This document shows, piece after piece, positions 1 to 11,566 of a DNA stretch of 64,000 nucleotides (its first letter is position 1; each line of letters starts with the position of its first letter). Below the pieces are notes generated by a model. The model had not been told where the DNA came from and ran no database searches. It was given only the letters and a program-made list of their open reading frames with translations. Source of the DNA: Posidonia oceanica (Eukaryota; Streptophyta; Magnoliopsida; Alismatales; Posidoniaceae); assembly GCA_037176725.1 (NCBI GenBank), contig JAZBRS010000011.1:3038001-3102000 (forward strand), read 5' to 3'. The translations under genes and the position numbers were made by a program.

Positions 1-572
1 CGTCCGAGAGTCAGTCTTTCTTAGGCAATCTCGCGCTAATACAGGGAATTGCTAGCCTAATGCCTAAATGCCATAAATGCTTACCTACTGTGCGAGGGAA
101 ATAAACGTGCTTTCTATGTACTCAGCCACGCTGCTAGTGTTCTGAACTGGACGGATCTTGGTTCATGAGAACTCCTAAGTAGTAAGCATCACAGTCCTAT
201 ATGTAGATTAGGCGATAAAACAAAACGGCAGAGAAACCAAGCAATGCAAGCGACATGCAAACCATAAAGCAAAATAGGTGCGGAAAGTGGTGCGAAAATG
301 CGGAAAATAATGCAAGGCACAGAAAACGATGCAAAAGGCAGAAAGCAATGCAAAGGGGTGCAGAAAACCCTACAAAGGGGCGGAAAAACGATGCAAAATG
401 CGGAAAGCAGGGCGAAGCACGGAAAACGAGGCAAAGCGGGGTGTAAATCCAAAACAAAAGGGTGGCTAACATGCATAGGGGTTGCAGCAAGCCAAAGAAG
501 CAAAAAAATGCAGAAAACGGCGAGCGAAGCGAAATCTGCGCTTTAAAATGGCTGTCAGCCATCTGCAAGTAT

Positions 573-2463
573 TGGACGCTAGTGTTCGTCCAACATTGGA
601 TGCTAGCATTGTTGGCGTCCAACACCTGCTGGAGGCAAACAGCATGCATTTTTGGTAAAACAATGCAATCTAGCTACATGGATGCAATACAGATGCAAAA
701 ATGCAACTAAATGGATGCATGACATACAAATCTAACCTAACAGAAGATTAGAAGAGGAATCAGAGCAAGGAACATACTAGAATCAAGGATCCAAGCAAGT
801 AGGTTGTTGGACGCCTGTAGGCTGGGCGTCCAACGTTAGACGCTAGAGTGGCTGGCGTCCAACACAGATCAGAAGATAGAGGAGAGAAAAGAAGCATACA
901 AAAGCAAAATAAAAGGGGGATCATGCATTTGGGTTGCTGGAGATGAGCATGGGGCAAACAAGCAAACAAGGGAGGCATAAAATAAACAATCAGACCTTAC
1001 CTGTGCTAAGTGCCAGGCCAGAGGCACAACCAGGTCGTTCGACGCGAGCTAGGCCGGCGTCAAATGTTGGACGCCATCACCAGCAGTGTACAACGCCATG
1101 GGAGGCACAACACACAAAAACATGCATACAATAGCCAAGAATAATCCACAGAAATTAAAGAACAGTTGCTGAAGAAGCTAGACATGCATAAGAACACAGG
1201 AGATAAGCAAACAAGCAAGATCAGGGCATTATGCAAGCTTTAAACAACAAAATGAAGAGCCAGGACGTTGGACGCTAGAGCCAGCAGCGTCCAACGTTGG
1301 ACGCTGAAAGCTCTGGTGTCCAACGACCAGAGCATGCAGACTTACCTGTTCTAAAGGGGGAGCTCAGCTCTGACCCCACCTATATGCATGCAACTACTGA
1401 AACATGTCATAACAGGAAAGAAACATCCACAGCAAGCATGGCAAGCATTTAATCCAAGAGGACAAGGCAAAAAGGGAGCATGCATAAGGATATAGGCTTA
1501 AAACTTGCAAAAAAGAAAATATGTAACTTGAAAAGACCTAGCAAACCTAAGCATGGTTGCCATATGGGCCAGGCGTCTCTAAGCAAGCATGGATCAGAAC
1601 ATAACATCAAAAAATATACAAGATGTAGGCATGGTAGCAAAGCAAGGCAAGCAGAGGCGTTGGACGCTAGGTGAACCAGCGTCCAATGTTGGACGCAGCT
1701 CTTGGCCGCGAATCACGACCAAAAGGACTCAAAAAATCGTAAAAATGCATGGGGACGTAACACTAAGCATGCAAGACTAAATGGGGTAGGAAGCTTACCG
1801 TTTGGTGGCCTGGAACGGCAGCTCCACCTAGCTTGCCGGAGTTACGGGTGTGTCTGCTGCAGCAACTTCGGCGAGGTCACGCGAGGTGCTCAGAGCTCTG
1901 GAGAGGTTGGCAACTGGTCAAGGACGAAGAGCGGATATCGCTCTTGCTCTCAGAAGTGGCGAATTCTCCTCTGGCTCGGTGTGGTGAATGCTAGAACGGC
2001 TGGAACTTGCAGTTTTGTGCAAATGGTGCATGGGTTTGTGTGCTGATAGAAGGGTTTGTAGGGGACTTGCAGGCGGTTGCAGGCGATGTCAGAGGCTCAT
2101 GGGTGTGTGGGAGGCTCGAGGGATGTCAGGGCTGTGGCAGAGGTGTGTCAGATGGCCGGCGGAGCCACGGCGGTGGCTAACACGGGCGGCCAAAGGTGTG
2201 AGGGCGGTGAGAGCGGGATTTCTGGCTGAATTGGCAATGATGGGTATCTAAGGTAGTTACTCATCCTTGGAAGGTAGTGGATGAGCTGGAGAGTGAGAGA
2301 GGATAGGTAGTAAGTGCGGGGAGGCGGGGGATTGGACGGTTGGTGAGCTGAAAGGGGCGGAACAGCCGTTGCTGCCCTCGAGCCGTTGGATGCCAGACTA
2401 GAGGGCGTCCAACGTTGGACGCTAGCACAGGCCACGTCCAACGTTGGACACTGCCTGCTCCAG
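573..2463 (-). repeat. 29-nt hairpin units, usually paired, in TE-B 3' LTR
   Basis: Each unit is 29 nt: arm GTTGGACGC, an 11-nt variable core, arm GCGTCCAAC. Units abut, so constant 18-bp palindromes (GCGTCCAACGTTGGACGC) alternate with 11-nt cores. Modules start near 573 (decayed), 806, 1038, 1267, 1658 and 2384. The 1267 module is 1267-1295 plus 1296-1324. The 1658 module is a whole unit plus a truncated one. The 2384 module has three consecutive units. Arms carry scattered substitutions, some matched on the opposite arm (GGATGC with GCATCC elsewhere in the family). Function unknown. Confidence 0.85.
999..1345 (-). promoter_or_regulatory. Candidate 5' splice donors in TE-B LTR
   Basis: On the minus strand AACAG|GTAAG (GT at plus 1344-1345) and CACAG|GTAAG (GT at plus 999-1000) match the plant donor consensus. 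The same two sites occur in both TE-C LTRs (44857, 45203; 63567, 63884). They could join the LTR to a downstream acceptor, for example the one before the PMD ORF. This is sequence match only. Confidence 0.35.
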
Positions 2464-2660
2464 CGTGCAGCACACTCAGGTGGCACAAGCTGCAAATGGG
2501 CTTGGGTTTGGGCCTAGAAGGGTTGTAAAAGGGCTTGGTAAAGGCTTCTAGGGTTTGGGCAAGGTTTTGGGTTTGGAAATGGGTTAGAAAAATGGGCTAG
2601 AAAAGGGATGCCATTCCAGAGTCCACACGAGCCTGCAAAAGAGAACAACCAACTTCCTGG

Positions 2661-2765
2661 CTGTCAGAATGGGGTGTCTACAGATGCCCCTCCTTGAGCA
2701 AGGTCAAGCGGAGTGAGACCGCTGCTCAGGGTAGACAAGACACCCTACCTGACACCGGCAGGAGC
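2661..2765 (-). other. Inverted copy of the LTR start flanking the PPT (TE-B)
   Basis: Reading the minus strand, about 60 bp before the LTR lie GGGTGTC and GTCTAC, the reverse complement of the first bases of the LTR (GTAGACACCC). Between them CCCTGAGC faces GCTCAAGG, a stem with one mismatch, and GGTC faces GACC inside it. The arrangement is the same in TE-A and TE-C. Confidence 0.7.
2683..2693 (-). promoter_or_regulatory. TE-B polypurine tract
   Basis: Minus strand GGAGGGGCATC ends directly at the LTR start TGTAGACACC. TE-A (GGGAGGGGCATC) and TE-C (GGGAGAGGCATC) have the same element in the same place, so it is the likely primer site for plus-strand DNA synthesis, although three non-purine or mixed bases (ATC) separate the purine run from the LTR. 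Confidence 0.75.
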
Positions 2766-2774
2766 GCAAATGAC

Positions 2775-3169
2775 TGTAGGCGCGAGTCATTCGCCTGGTG
2801 GATGCACCGGAAAACACAACTCGGGGCCATGATCCAGATGCGGATGCGATTGCAGATGCTGATGCAATGCGATGCATGCTAATGCTGACGTTAGTGCAGA
2901 GGTTATGTTAGTGCAGATGTAATGCATGCCGATGCAATTATTTACCATACAATGCCATTAGTAAAAGAATGCGATGCTGATGCAGAGGGGATGCAAAGAA
3001 AGCTGCGATGCAAAGCGTGAGTTCAGGGATTAGTCCAAGCTCACAAAAGAAATGCTTGACAAGACTGACGGGCTTGGCATCCGAGTAGTTAGGGCTGCTA
3101 GCCCAACAAGCAGAGGGGGAGACAATTGGATAGCTGTCGACCGAGCAGTTAGGGCTGCCAGCCCGTAGG
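2775..3169. other. Low-complexity spacer between PPT hairpin and hairpin array (TE-B)
   Basis: It contains irregular repeats of GATGCA/GCATGC (2830-2990) and two copies of a phrase ending AGTTAGGGCTGC (near 3090 and 3147). The equivalent TE-C segment is 61400-61860. No ORF with recognisable similarity. Confidence 0.6.
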
Positions 3170-5018
3170 GAAAACAGGAGCAGCTTGTCCTCGCCTAAGG
3201 ATGCAAGCAAGAAAGAGAAAGGGGGTAGGCAAGCGTGGGCATCGTCCGCACGGAGCGAAGGCACGCAAGGGCTGATCCTCGCACGAGGATATATGGCAGG
3301 ACTCTGAGCATACGGGGTCTGAGAAGAGCTTGTCCTCGCCCGAGGAAGCAAGCAAGAAAAGAAAGGAGGTTGGCAAGCGTGGGCATCGTCTGCACGGAGC
3401 GAGGCCACGCAAGGGCCGATCCTCGCACGAGGATACAGGGCAGGACTCCGAGCATACGGGGTCTGAGAAGGGCTTGTCCTCGCTCGAGGAAGCAAGCGGA
3501 GTCTCCGTGCGGACGGAGACGGCAAAGGCTTGTCCTTGCCTTAGGAAGCAAGCCGGGGGATTCCGCGCGGATGGAATCCGAAGGGGGGCTTGTCCTCGCC
3601 CGAGGAAGCAAGCAGCAGTCTGATCCTCGCTCGAGGGGACAGACAGGGTACTTCGTCCGCACGGAGCGAAGTCACCCAGGGGGCTCATCCCCGGCCAGGG
3701 AAACAAGCGGGAGGGAAAGAAGAAAGAGGCTTGTCCTTGCCCAAGGAAGCAAGCGCGCGGGACCCCGTTTGCACGGAGGGAAGTCCCGCAGAAAAGGTAA
3801 AAGGCTTGTCCTCGCCCGAGGAAGCAAGCAGGAGGGGCAGAAGAAAGAAGCTTGTCCTCGCCCGAGGAAGCAAGCGCGAGGGACCCCATCCGCACGGAGC
3901 GAAGCCACGCAAAACGGAAAAAGGCTTGTCCTCGCACGAGGGCAAGCAAGAAAGACAAAAGACTTATCCTCATATGAGGACAAGCAGGAAGGGAATGGGG
4001 GAGGGCAAGCGTGGGCATCGTCTGCACAGATCGAAGCCACGCAAGGGCTGATCCTCGCACGAGGATACAGGGCAAGACACCTAGCATATGGGATCTAAGA
4101 TGAGCTTGTCCTCGCCTGAGGAGCAAGCAAGGGCGCACATACACTTATCCTTGGCCAAGGAATAAGCAGGCCTGATCCTCACCCGAGGGACAGGGAAACT
4201 CCATCCGCGCAGAGCTGCGCAAGGCTTGTCCTCGTCCGAGGAAGCAAGCGGGTTTGATCCTTGCACGAGGAAACAGACAGGGGCTCTGTCCGCACAGAGC
4301 CAAGCAGGGCTTGTCCTCGCCCGAGGAAACAAGCAAAAAGGAAAAAAGGGCTTGTCCTCGCCCAAGGAAGCAAGCAAGAGGGACAGAAGAAAGAAGCTTA
4401 TCCTCGCCCGAGGAAGCAAGCGTGCGGGACCCTGTCTGCACGGAGGGAAGTCACGCAGAAAAGAAAAAAGGCTTGTCCTCGCACGAGAAAGCAAGCGGGA
4501 GGGGCAGAAGAAAGAAGCTTGTCCTCGCCCGAGGAAGCAAGCGCGCGGGACCCCGTCCGCATGGAGCGAAGTCACGTAAAACGAAAAAAGGCTTGTCCTC
4601 GCACGAGGAAGCAAGCGGGAGGGGCAGAAGAAAGAAGCTTGTCCTCGCCCTAGGAAGGAAGCGCGTAGGACCCCATCCGCATGGAGCGGAGTCACGTAAA
4701 ACGAAAAAAGGCTTGTCCTCGCACGAGGACAAGCAAGAAAGACAAAAGACTTATCCTCATCTGAGGACAAGCAGGAAAAGAAAGGAGACGGGCAAGCATG
4801 GGCATCGTCCACACGGAGCGAAGCCACGCAAGGGCTGATCCTCACACAAGGATACAGGACAAGACACTGAGCATATGGGGTCCGAGAAGAGCTTGTCCTC
4901 GCCCGATGAAGCAAGCAAAAGGAAAAAAGGAAAAACGATACCAGAGGGCAGCTAAAAAGATGCCTTTGGTATTAGAGATGATACCAGGGAACAGCCAAGG
5001 TGCCCCTAGTATCAAAAG
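3170..5018 (-). repeat. GC-rich short-hairpin array (TE-B)
   Basis: More than 20 short inverted repeats with stem TCCTCG/CGAGGA, commonly set inside an outer CTTG/CAAG stem, with spacers of purine-rich or CCGCACGGA-type sequence. Other stems include GATCCTCG/CGAGGAT-type and GTCTG/CAGAC (about 3621-3647). Higher-order units of roughly 115-120 bp repeat at 3830-4720. The array lies between the PMD pseudogene and the 3' LTR, exactly as in TE-C, whose array is the same family. Long open frames on both strands (for example 3149-4144) come from the stop-poor repeat and are not taken as genes. Confidence 0.88.
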
Positions 5019-5452
5019 AAAGGAAAATGCAGACAAAACTAAGGCGTTTGCCAAGCGAGCAGTTGGGGGTGCCAACCCAGAGCAATCTGGGCAAGTGCGG
5101 TTGCGGCGATGCATGGGTCAGTAGGGGTTCTTGTGTGCATGTTGACTGCAGGGGGCTTTGCTGCAACTCTCTTGCTGGGGCTACGGGTTGTATGGTGCTT
5201 GTAGTGGGAACTGTTCTAGATTTCTTGCGGGGCTGCTTTAAACTATTTGCATGGGCTGATGCTCTGAACTGCTTGATGTAGGCCCTGCGACATCCTGACA
5301 GGAACAGATATGCAATAGGCAAGGCATGCAATACAAACAAATGGCGTGAAACGTCTTTGTATTGAGTGAATCTCTCGTTACATGCCTCTGACAGGCCAAA
5401 AGATACAGCTTGATTCAAGAAAAGTTATACAAGCAAAAAGCTGCACAGGTGC
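5019..5452. other. PMD-to-array spacer (TE-B)
   Basis: Matches TE-C 59382-59845 in reverse. It contains no convincing ORF. On the minus strand it probably holds the 3' untranslated part of the PMD transcript. Confidence 0.6.
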
Positions 5453-6668
5453 CTAGTTATGTCGGGCCTTCTTTACTGGGCGAGAGTCAGGAAACTGGGG
5501 GGCACCAGGAGGAATCTTGTTGAGGGGCCAGAGTCCCTGCACCTTAGTGATATACTCAGAAGTACATCCCGAGCCCTTCACAGCTGCAATATCTCTAGAC
5601 TTCACCCCATGTCGCATCAGGTCTGCTAGCACTATTGTGGATGCTGTTGTGCTGAAGGGGTAAGTCTACATGAGTCTGGGTGCGGTGCTATCAATGAAGG
5701 CGCCCTGCCGGTAGCCAAACTGCCGCATAACCCGGATAGGGTGGTATTCCATACCTCCGGTGAATCCTGGCAGTACTACGAGTCGTGTATCGCGAGCATC
5801 GAAGAAGACAGTAAAGGGCTCTGCTGCAGATGGGATGATTCGCCAAGTCACTGCATCATCTGTCAGCTCAGAAAGCTTCTGATACTCTTCTGGCACGCTC
5901 TTTATAGTTCTTGCTTGACCACTGCTGTAGTATGTTTCAATAGCATGCCTCTAAGGGTGCAGGAGGTCCATCTCCAGGTGTGCAGCTAGCCAGATCTGCA
6001 CAAGCACTCCACAGCCGTGGAACTGGCGGTAGCGGTGCACAACATGATCCAGCCTGCGGTATGTTTCTACGAGGACAACTGGTGCCAGGTCAAGGTGCCA
6101 GGTCAATGTACTGGGTCACCACTGCAAGTGCAATCTCAGCAATCTCGATTGCAACTGTCATCCTGCCATGCGTGAAGATCAACTCGTCCAGGAAGCGGGT
6201 GACGAATCCCTGGAGCCACAGCTTGTCTCCAAGTTTGGCACGCTTTTCCATAACAGAATCAAAATATGCCAAGCGAAGCAGAGGCATGGGCCCGTTGGTG
6301 CAGATTAGTCTTTGCTGGACGCCTTTAGCAGAGAGCCCAGTTAGCTGGCTCAGGAGCGCAGTATATCCGTCGCGCCTCATGAAGATTGGAGGGCCCATAA
6401 TTGTAGAGAAGCCGCAGATTCGGTGCACTTCCTCCAGCGTTGGAGTCAGCTCCGTCCTGTCGAAATGGAAGACGTGATGTGCTGGCTTCCAGAACCTTGC
6501 CGCGGCACAGAGGAAATGCCGGCTCACTTCGACATCTGCTGCTTTCAGAAGCTTGGAAGGGATACCCTAAGTGCGTAGCTTCTCGCGATCAGCTTCAGTG
6601 AGTTTGCCAACCCACTCTCGCAAGGCATCTGAACAGTGCATGGGAGTGACCAGAGTAGGATAACCTAT
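5453..6668 (-). pseudogene. Plant mobile domain (PMD) ORF of TE-B, degraded
   Basis: Equivalent of the 400-codon TE-C ORF. The start codon position now reads ATA (6668-6666), and the frame is broken; the recognisable open pieces are 6527-6090 and 5896-5666. Conserved blocks include SRHFLCAAARFW, LTPTLEEVHRICGFS, FMRRDGY and TWRIIPSAAEPFTVFFDAR, typical of the aminotransferase-like plant mobile domain family. The PMD is found in host proteins MAIN and MAIL1 and in several transposon groups; its biochemical activity is not settled. Position 3' of integrase and in the sense orientation is shared with TE-A and TE-C. The stop falls at 5453-5455. Confidence 0.88.
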
Positions 6669-8196
6669 CACAAGAGTATAAGTGCAGGCTGCTGGTGCAA
6701 AAACTTCAAGTACCTGTAATCAGAGTTGTGTTTTCGCCAGATCAGGCATAAGCATACAACAGTTGGCAGGTAAAGATGCATCATTCAAGGCTAGCATTGC
6801 AGTTTAGCAGTTTTAACAGTTAGCATTCAGAGTGCAGATACTAAACACAGCCAGACAAGGGCAGTTCTGCTGGGGCAAGTGGTTGGTCGGAGCTTTGGAC
6901 CAGTGTAGCTTGAAGAAGGTTGGCGCATGCTTGATAGAAGTACTGTCTCAATGCCGGGCCAAGTTTTGTAGAGCGGGAAGATAGAAGAAAAAGAAGGACT
7001 TATGCTATGCATGCATGCAGGATTTATGCTTGATATGTGGAGATATGCGCATGGTTTATGGTAGATTCTGTAGATGTATGCATGGTTTTGCTTATATGCT
7101 ATAGCCCTCAGCATATGGAGTGCTTAGTGCCTGCTGCAGAGGAAGAGAGGGGTCCCTGACTCACTGACTCTACTCAAACTCTTAACTTGTTGGTGGTGCT
7201 CAGGAAAAGGTTATTTGCAGTGCGGGGGTGGTGAGGACAGGCTCCAGACCAAACTCCCAAGGACATACACCTACTCTTTTTGCATCATTTTGCTCCCTCA
7301 TAGGCATGTAGGTTTCCCTTATCCCTAACTTGGAGGCAATGGGCACCTAGATGAAGCTGGGGAGCTGCTTGCTAGGCCTTGCTGGGTTTAAAGGCTTTGC
7401 AGGGTTTGTGGATTCCCCAGGCGCAAATCTTGCTCATCTGTAAGACTGGTAAGGGATGGGATTGCGCTGCTTGCCTTTTTTTTTCTTTTTGGAGTTGCCT
7501 TTTATTTTTGCTCCTCCCCTTTTTTTGCTTCTTCTTTTTTTTTGCTTTCTTTTTGCTTTGCTTTTTCTTTTCTTCTCTTTTCTTTTCTTTTTTTTTTTTC
7601 TTTGCAAGTTTGCGCTATCCCTAGGTTAGAGGTAATGGGCGCTGGGGTTTTGCAATGGGTTTGGGGCTCCCAGGTGCTAAGTGATGGATCATCTCCGAAG
7701 CAGTTCGGAGGGACAAGGTCATGCTACATGTCTCTATCGCTAGGGCCTGCTTCTGCCTTCGCCTTCTATTTGCTTTTTCCTTTATGCCCATGCTTAGACA
7801 TATTCTTTTAAGGCTCACACTTGCTCACACCCTAGCATTTTATCTCCCTCGGGAGGTGCAAGTCCTAAGGGGTTTGGTTGTTTCACCTGTTCTCACTTGA
7901 AAGGTGGCTCCCTCACTAGCTAAGACGCCTAAGTAGTGTCAGGTGAGGCAGGGTAGACTCCTTCCAAAGCAGGCAGCATGTCTGATTTCATCATCGGGCT
8001 AGATGCAATGCATGATTTTTGCTAGAACTTTTTTGGATTTTTGCTTGGAATATGCTGAAGGAGATAGGAAATGCAAGGATATATGCAGAGAGTGCAAGGG
8101 TGCAAGGGGGCAAGAGAGGAATGCAGAAGAATGTGCAAGGAAGAGAGAATGCAAAGGATGGGATGGAAGAGAATGCTCTGCAAGGCAGGGGCCGGG
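6669..8196 (-). other. Integrase-to-PMD spacer with long purine tract (TE-B)
   Basis: About 1.5 kb without a gene. On the minus strand it contains an A/G-rich tract (plus 7473-7606 as pyrimidines) and a candidate 3' splice site ATTACAG|GTA (AG at plus 6714-6715) shortly before the PMD start. A motif pairing CCTCTAACCT with a following purine tract appears once here and again in TE-A and TE-C. Confidence 0.65.
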
Positions 8197-9440
8197 CTAT
8201 TGATAGTACTTCTTGAGGTAGCATGCATTGACCGGCTCTGATTGCCCAGTTTGATCCATGTCCTCAAGAATTACTGCACCGCCTAAGAATGCTTGCTTGA
8301 CCACAAAGGGGCCACACCAGTTGGGTTGGAATTTGCCTCGACCGTCTGGCAGGTGGATGGCTCTCAAGACAAGGTCTCCTGGCTGGAAGCTCCTGGGCCA
8401 CACCTTCTTCAGGTATGCTCTTGCCATCCGCTTCTATTAGCAGCAAGCGTTATGCATTGCTTGCAATCTGCGCTCGTCAATCAGGTTGAGCTGGGTGTAG
8501 CGGTCCTCGATCCATTTTGCCTCCTCCAGCTCTGCTTCTCACAGGATTCGCAGTGAAGGGATTTCCACTTCGACAGGTAGCACTGCCTCCATGCCATATG
8601 CCAGCGAATATGGGGTGGCTCCTGTAGAGGTCCGCACTGATGTTCTGTACGCCCAGAGTGCGTACGAGAGCTTGTCATGCCAGTCTTTGTGGGTTTCTGC
8701 CATCTTCTTCATTATCTTCACAATGTTTTTGTTAGCAGACTCCACTACTCTGTTCATCTGTGGTCGATACGACGAGGATCTATGATGCTTGATCTGGTGC
8801 TTCTGCAGGTATTCCTCGATCCACTTTGCAATAAAGTTCAAGCCATTGTCAGAGATGATAGCATGCGGGAACCTATATCCAGTGATAATGTTATTTCTGA
8901 TAAACCTCTCTGTTATGCAGCTGTGATCGCTTTGTAAGAGGTTGCTTCCACTCACTTAGTGAAATAATCTATCGCTACCAGGACGAAGTGATGACCATTC
9001 GATGCTGCAGGGTGTATAGCACCGATGACATCCATCCCCCAGGTGGAGAAGGGCCATGGCGAGGACATGTTGTGCAGTTCCTGCGGGGGTACGTGCATAA
9101 GATTACCATGGATCTAGCAGTTGTGGCATCTACGCACAAACTGGCAGCAGTCTACCTCCATGGTTGACCAGAAATAGCCTTGCAACATGATTTTCTTGGC
9201 CAGCAGCACTCCATTCATATGCGGACCACAAGCTCCTGCGTGAACTTGGAGCATGAGCGTGTCGGCCTCTTGCTTGCTTAAGCAGCGCAGGAGCATCTGG
9301 CTGTATGATCTTCTGTATAGCTACCTTGCCCCTAACACATACTTTGACGCTAGACGCACTAAAGTTCTTCTATCTGCTGCTGAGGTGCCGGGCGGGTGGC
9401 TGCCAGACTCAAGGAAGGCTTTAATATCATAATACCAAGG
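8197..9440 (-). pseudogene. Integrase of TE-B, broken
   Basis: The N-terminal zinc-binding HHCC region is visible at 9296-9114 (HAGACGPHMN followed by CQFVRRCHNC). The catalytic core follows at about 9060-8600 with the Asp of MDVIGAIH, the Asp of ISDNG and the Glu of VVESANK present. The C-terminal basic part (QPGDLVLRAIHLPDGRGKF and YLKKYYQ) ends at 8197. The frame changes between the zinc domain and the core, and stop codons interrupt YFTK and TAA blocks. Integrase inserts the cDNA copy into host DNA; this copy cannot make a full product. No chromodomain is seen. Confidence 0.9.
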
Positions 9441-9960
9441 CTACTCTTCTGCTAAATCTGCCTCCTCTATGCTCATGCAGTGCGCAGGCTGCTCCATGCA
9501 TGTAACTGATACATCCACTGCTCGGTCCTCAGGTATACTGAGCCAGGACGCCAAGGTTGCCAACGCATCTGCATATGCATTCCTTGCTCTGTTCATATAC
9601 GAGAAACGGATGCTTGCAAACTGTTCTATCAGCTTCAGCAGGTGTTCGTGATATGGCACTAACTTAGGATCCTTTGTTCTCCAATCGCCATTCACTTGAG
9701 AAATCACCAGCATGGCATCGCCGTGCACATGCAGCTTCTGTGCCTCATGCTTGAGTACGACCTTCAATCCCAGAATGCATGCTTCATATTCTGCTTCATT
9801 ATTAGTGCATTTGAAGGTCAGCTTCCTTGCAAAGGGGATCATTTGTCCCTACGGCGTGGTCAGCACCGTGCCTATGCCTCGACCCTTCTTGTTGACAACG
9901 CCGTCAAAATACAACTACCAATGCTCTAAGTCTTCAGGGTCCTTTTCCTCTGAGTCCTCC
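9441..9960 (-). pseudogene. Archaeal-type RNase H (aRNH) of TE-B
   Basis: Open at 9842-9441; the N-terminal block LYFDGVVNKKGRG lies just upstream beyond a stop. Acidic residues expected of an RNase H fold are visible: D in LYFDG, E in NNEAEYEAC, D in VHGDAMLVI and D in RNAYADAL. A second RNase H after the original one is the diagnostic trait of the Tat clade. It would degrade RNA in RNA-DNA hybrids during reverse transcription. Confidence 0.88.
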
Positions 9961-10562
9961 ATTGCGAAGAGGATGTCTTCATCCGGGAACTACGTCTGGA
10001 AAGGTTGGTATTCAGGCAAAGGGAAGTCTGCAAGGTGATCTGCCATGGCTTGGCCCTTCATGGCTCGCTGCGTGACAAAGGTGATGTCGTACTGAGACAA
10101 CAACACTTGCCACTTGACGCATCTGCCTACCATTGCTGACTTCTGGAAGAGGAACTTGATGGGGTCGTGTCAGCATAGGAGCCGGATTGGATACGCCATC
10201 ATGTAGTGCCTCAGCTTCTGTGCAGCCCAGAAGAGGGATAAGTAGGTCTTCTCTATTGTGCTATACCTAGCTTCGCAATCATTGAATTTCTTACTCAAGT
10301 AATAAATTGCATGCTCCTTTCTACTAGATTCATCATGCTGGCCCAAGACGGCGCCCATGGAATACTGCGTGGTAGAGAGGTAGAGAAGCAGAGGTCTCCC
10401 CGGCGTGGGAGGGACCAACATAGGAGGCTTGGTCAGAAGCTACTTAATCTTGTCAAAGGCGGCCTGGCACTCTTCACTCCAGTTAATCTGTGCATTCTTC
10501 TTTAGGAGCTTGAAGATCGGTTCGCATATAGGCGTGAGCTACGCAATGAACCGACTGATATA
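9961..10562 (-). pseudogene. Degenerate gypsy RNase H and connection of TE-B
   Basis: Recognisable as PPMLVPPTPGRPLLLYLST (10421 leftward) to RHYMMAYPIRLL, then KFLFQKSAMVGR and AMKGQAMADHLADFPLPEY. Where active RNases H have Asp, this copy has LYLSTTQ, so the first catalytic acid is absent; TE-C is the same. That is expected in Tat elements, in which the original domain is a structural tether. Several stops interrupt it (for example 10170-10172). Confidence 0.85.
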
Positions 10563-11566
10563 CTACAGGCGTCTGAGCAGGCCTCGGACCTCTTTCTCTA
10601 TCCTAGGGGGTGGCATATCCACGATGGCTTTTGCCTTCATCGGGTCCACTTCAATCCCCCTCTGGCTAACAATGTAGCCTAGGAGCTTGACAGAAGATAC
10701 CCCAAATGCGCATTTGCTAGGGTTAAGGCACAACTTGTACTTTCTTAGGTGGTCAAAGAGCTTCCTTAAACTGGCAAGGTGGTCCTCAGGTTCTTTGGTC
10801 TTGGTAATCATATCATCCATGTATACCTCAACTTCTTGATGCATGAGGTCGTGGAATAGTGCAGTCATGGCCCTCTGATAGGTTGTGCTAGCATTTTTCA
10901 GCCCAAATGGCATAACTTGATAGCAGAAGACACCCCAAGGGGTGATGAATGATGTTTTCTCCATATCCTCCTCTGCCATTCTAATCTGATTATAGTCAGA
11001 GAAGCCGTCCATAAAAGAGAGCATCTTGTGCCTTACAGTGTTGTCGACCAGGATGTCAATGTGCGGTAGTGGGAAATCGTCCTTGGGACTCACCTTGTTC
11101 AAGTTCCGATAGTCAATGCATATGCGGACTCGTCCATCTTTCTTGGGTACTAGGACGACATTTGCAAGCCATTTAGGATAAAGGACGACCTTGAGGAAGT
11201 TAACATTGTGCTGCTTCATGATCTCCTCTTTGATCATAAGTAGCCACTACGGTCGCCATCGCCTTAGCTTCTGCTTTACTGGCCTTGCATCTAGATCTAA
11301 GGGCAGGTTGTGCACAACTATCTCAATGTCGAGGCCAAACATATCCTCATAGCTCCAGGCAAAGACATCCGCATACTCCTTCAAGAATGCGATGAATACG
11401 GCTCTAGCCTGGGGCGATAGGAGGGCGCTAATGCGGACCTCTCTGACCTCTTCTGCTGTGCCAATGCTGACAACCTCTGTCTCCTCTTCGACATGGAGGT
11501 TGGGGCCTTCTGGATCGTCGTCGTGGGGCTGGAACTCAGGCGATGGTTCATCATTCTCGTGTTCGC
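10563..11566 (-). pseudogene. Reverse transcriptase of TE-B
   Basis: Clear gypsy RT: LVPKKDGRVRICIDYRNLN, FPLPHIDILV, SFMDGFSDYNQIRMA, FCYQVMPFGLKNA, and the catalytic box VYMDDM, then LGYIVSQRGIEVDP. The open part is 11237-10563. The upstream segment (PSPEFQPHDDDPEG to VHNLPLD) is out of frame after a 10-nt deletion at about 11600 relative to TE-C. It would copy the genomic RNA into DNA. Confidence 0.93.

Larger units (their letters stand above)
1..2682 (-). repeat. TE-B 3' LTR (partial; 3' end beyond left edge)
   Basis: On the minus strand the LTR begins TGTAGACACC at 2682 and runs leftward off the window. Positions 1-1634 align with 41645-43282 of the 5' LTR; the same motifs recur in both TE-C LTRs. 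The stretch 1-900 corresponds to the R/U5-proximal part shared by all three elements; 1000-2460 carries the 29-nt hairpin units. From about 1692 to 2260 it differs from the TE-C LTR, and the break in similarity falls inside a hairpin unit. No gene is visible; apparent ORFs here are fortuitous. Confidence 0.92.

Noticed and set aside
3149..4144. Long Arg/Ser/Gly-rich open frames on both strands of the hairpin arrays (also 4081-4914, 60659-61357)
   Set aside because: They arise from a stop-poor tandem repeat, are open on both strands and in several frames, and match no family.
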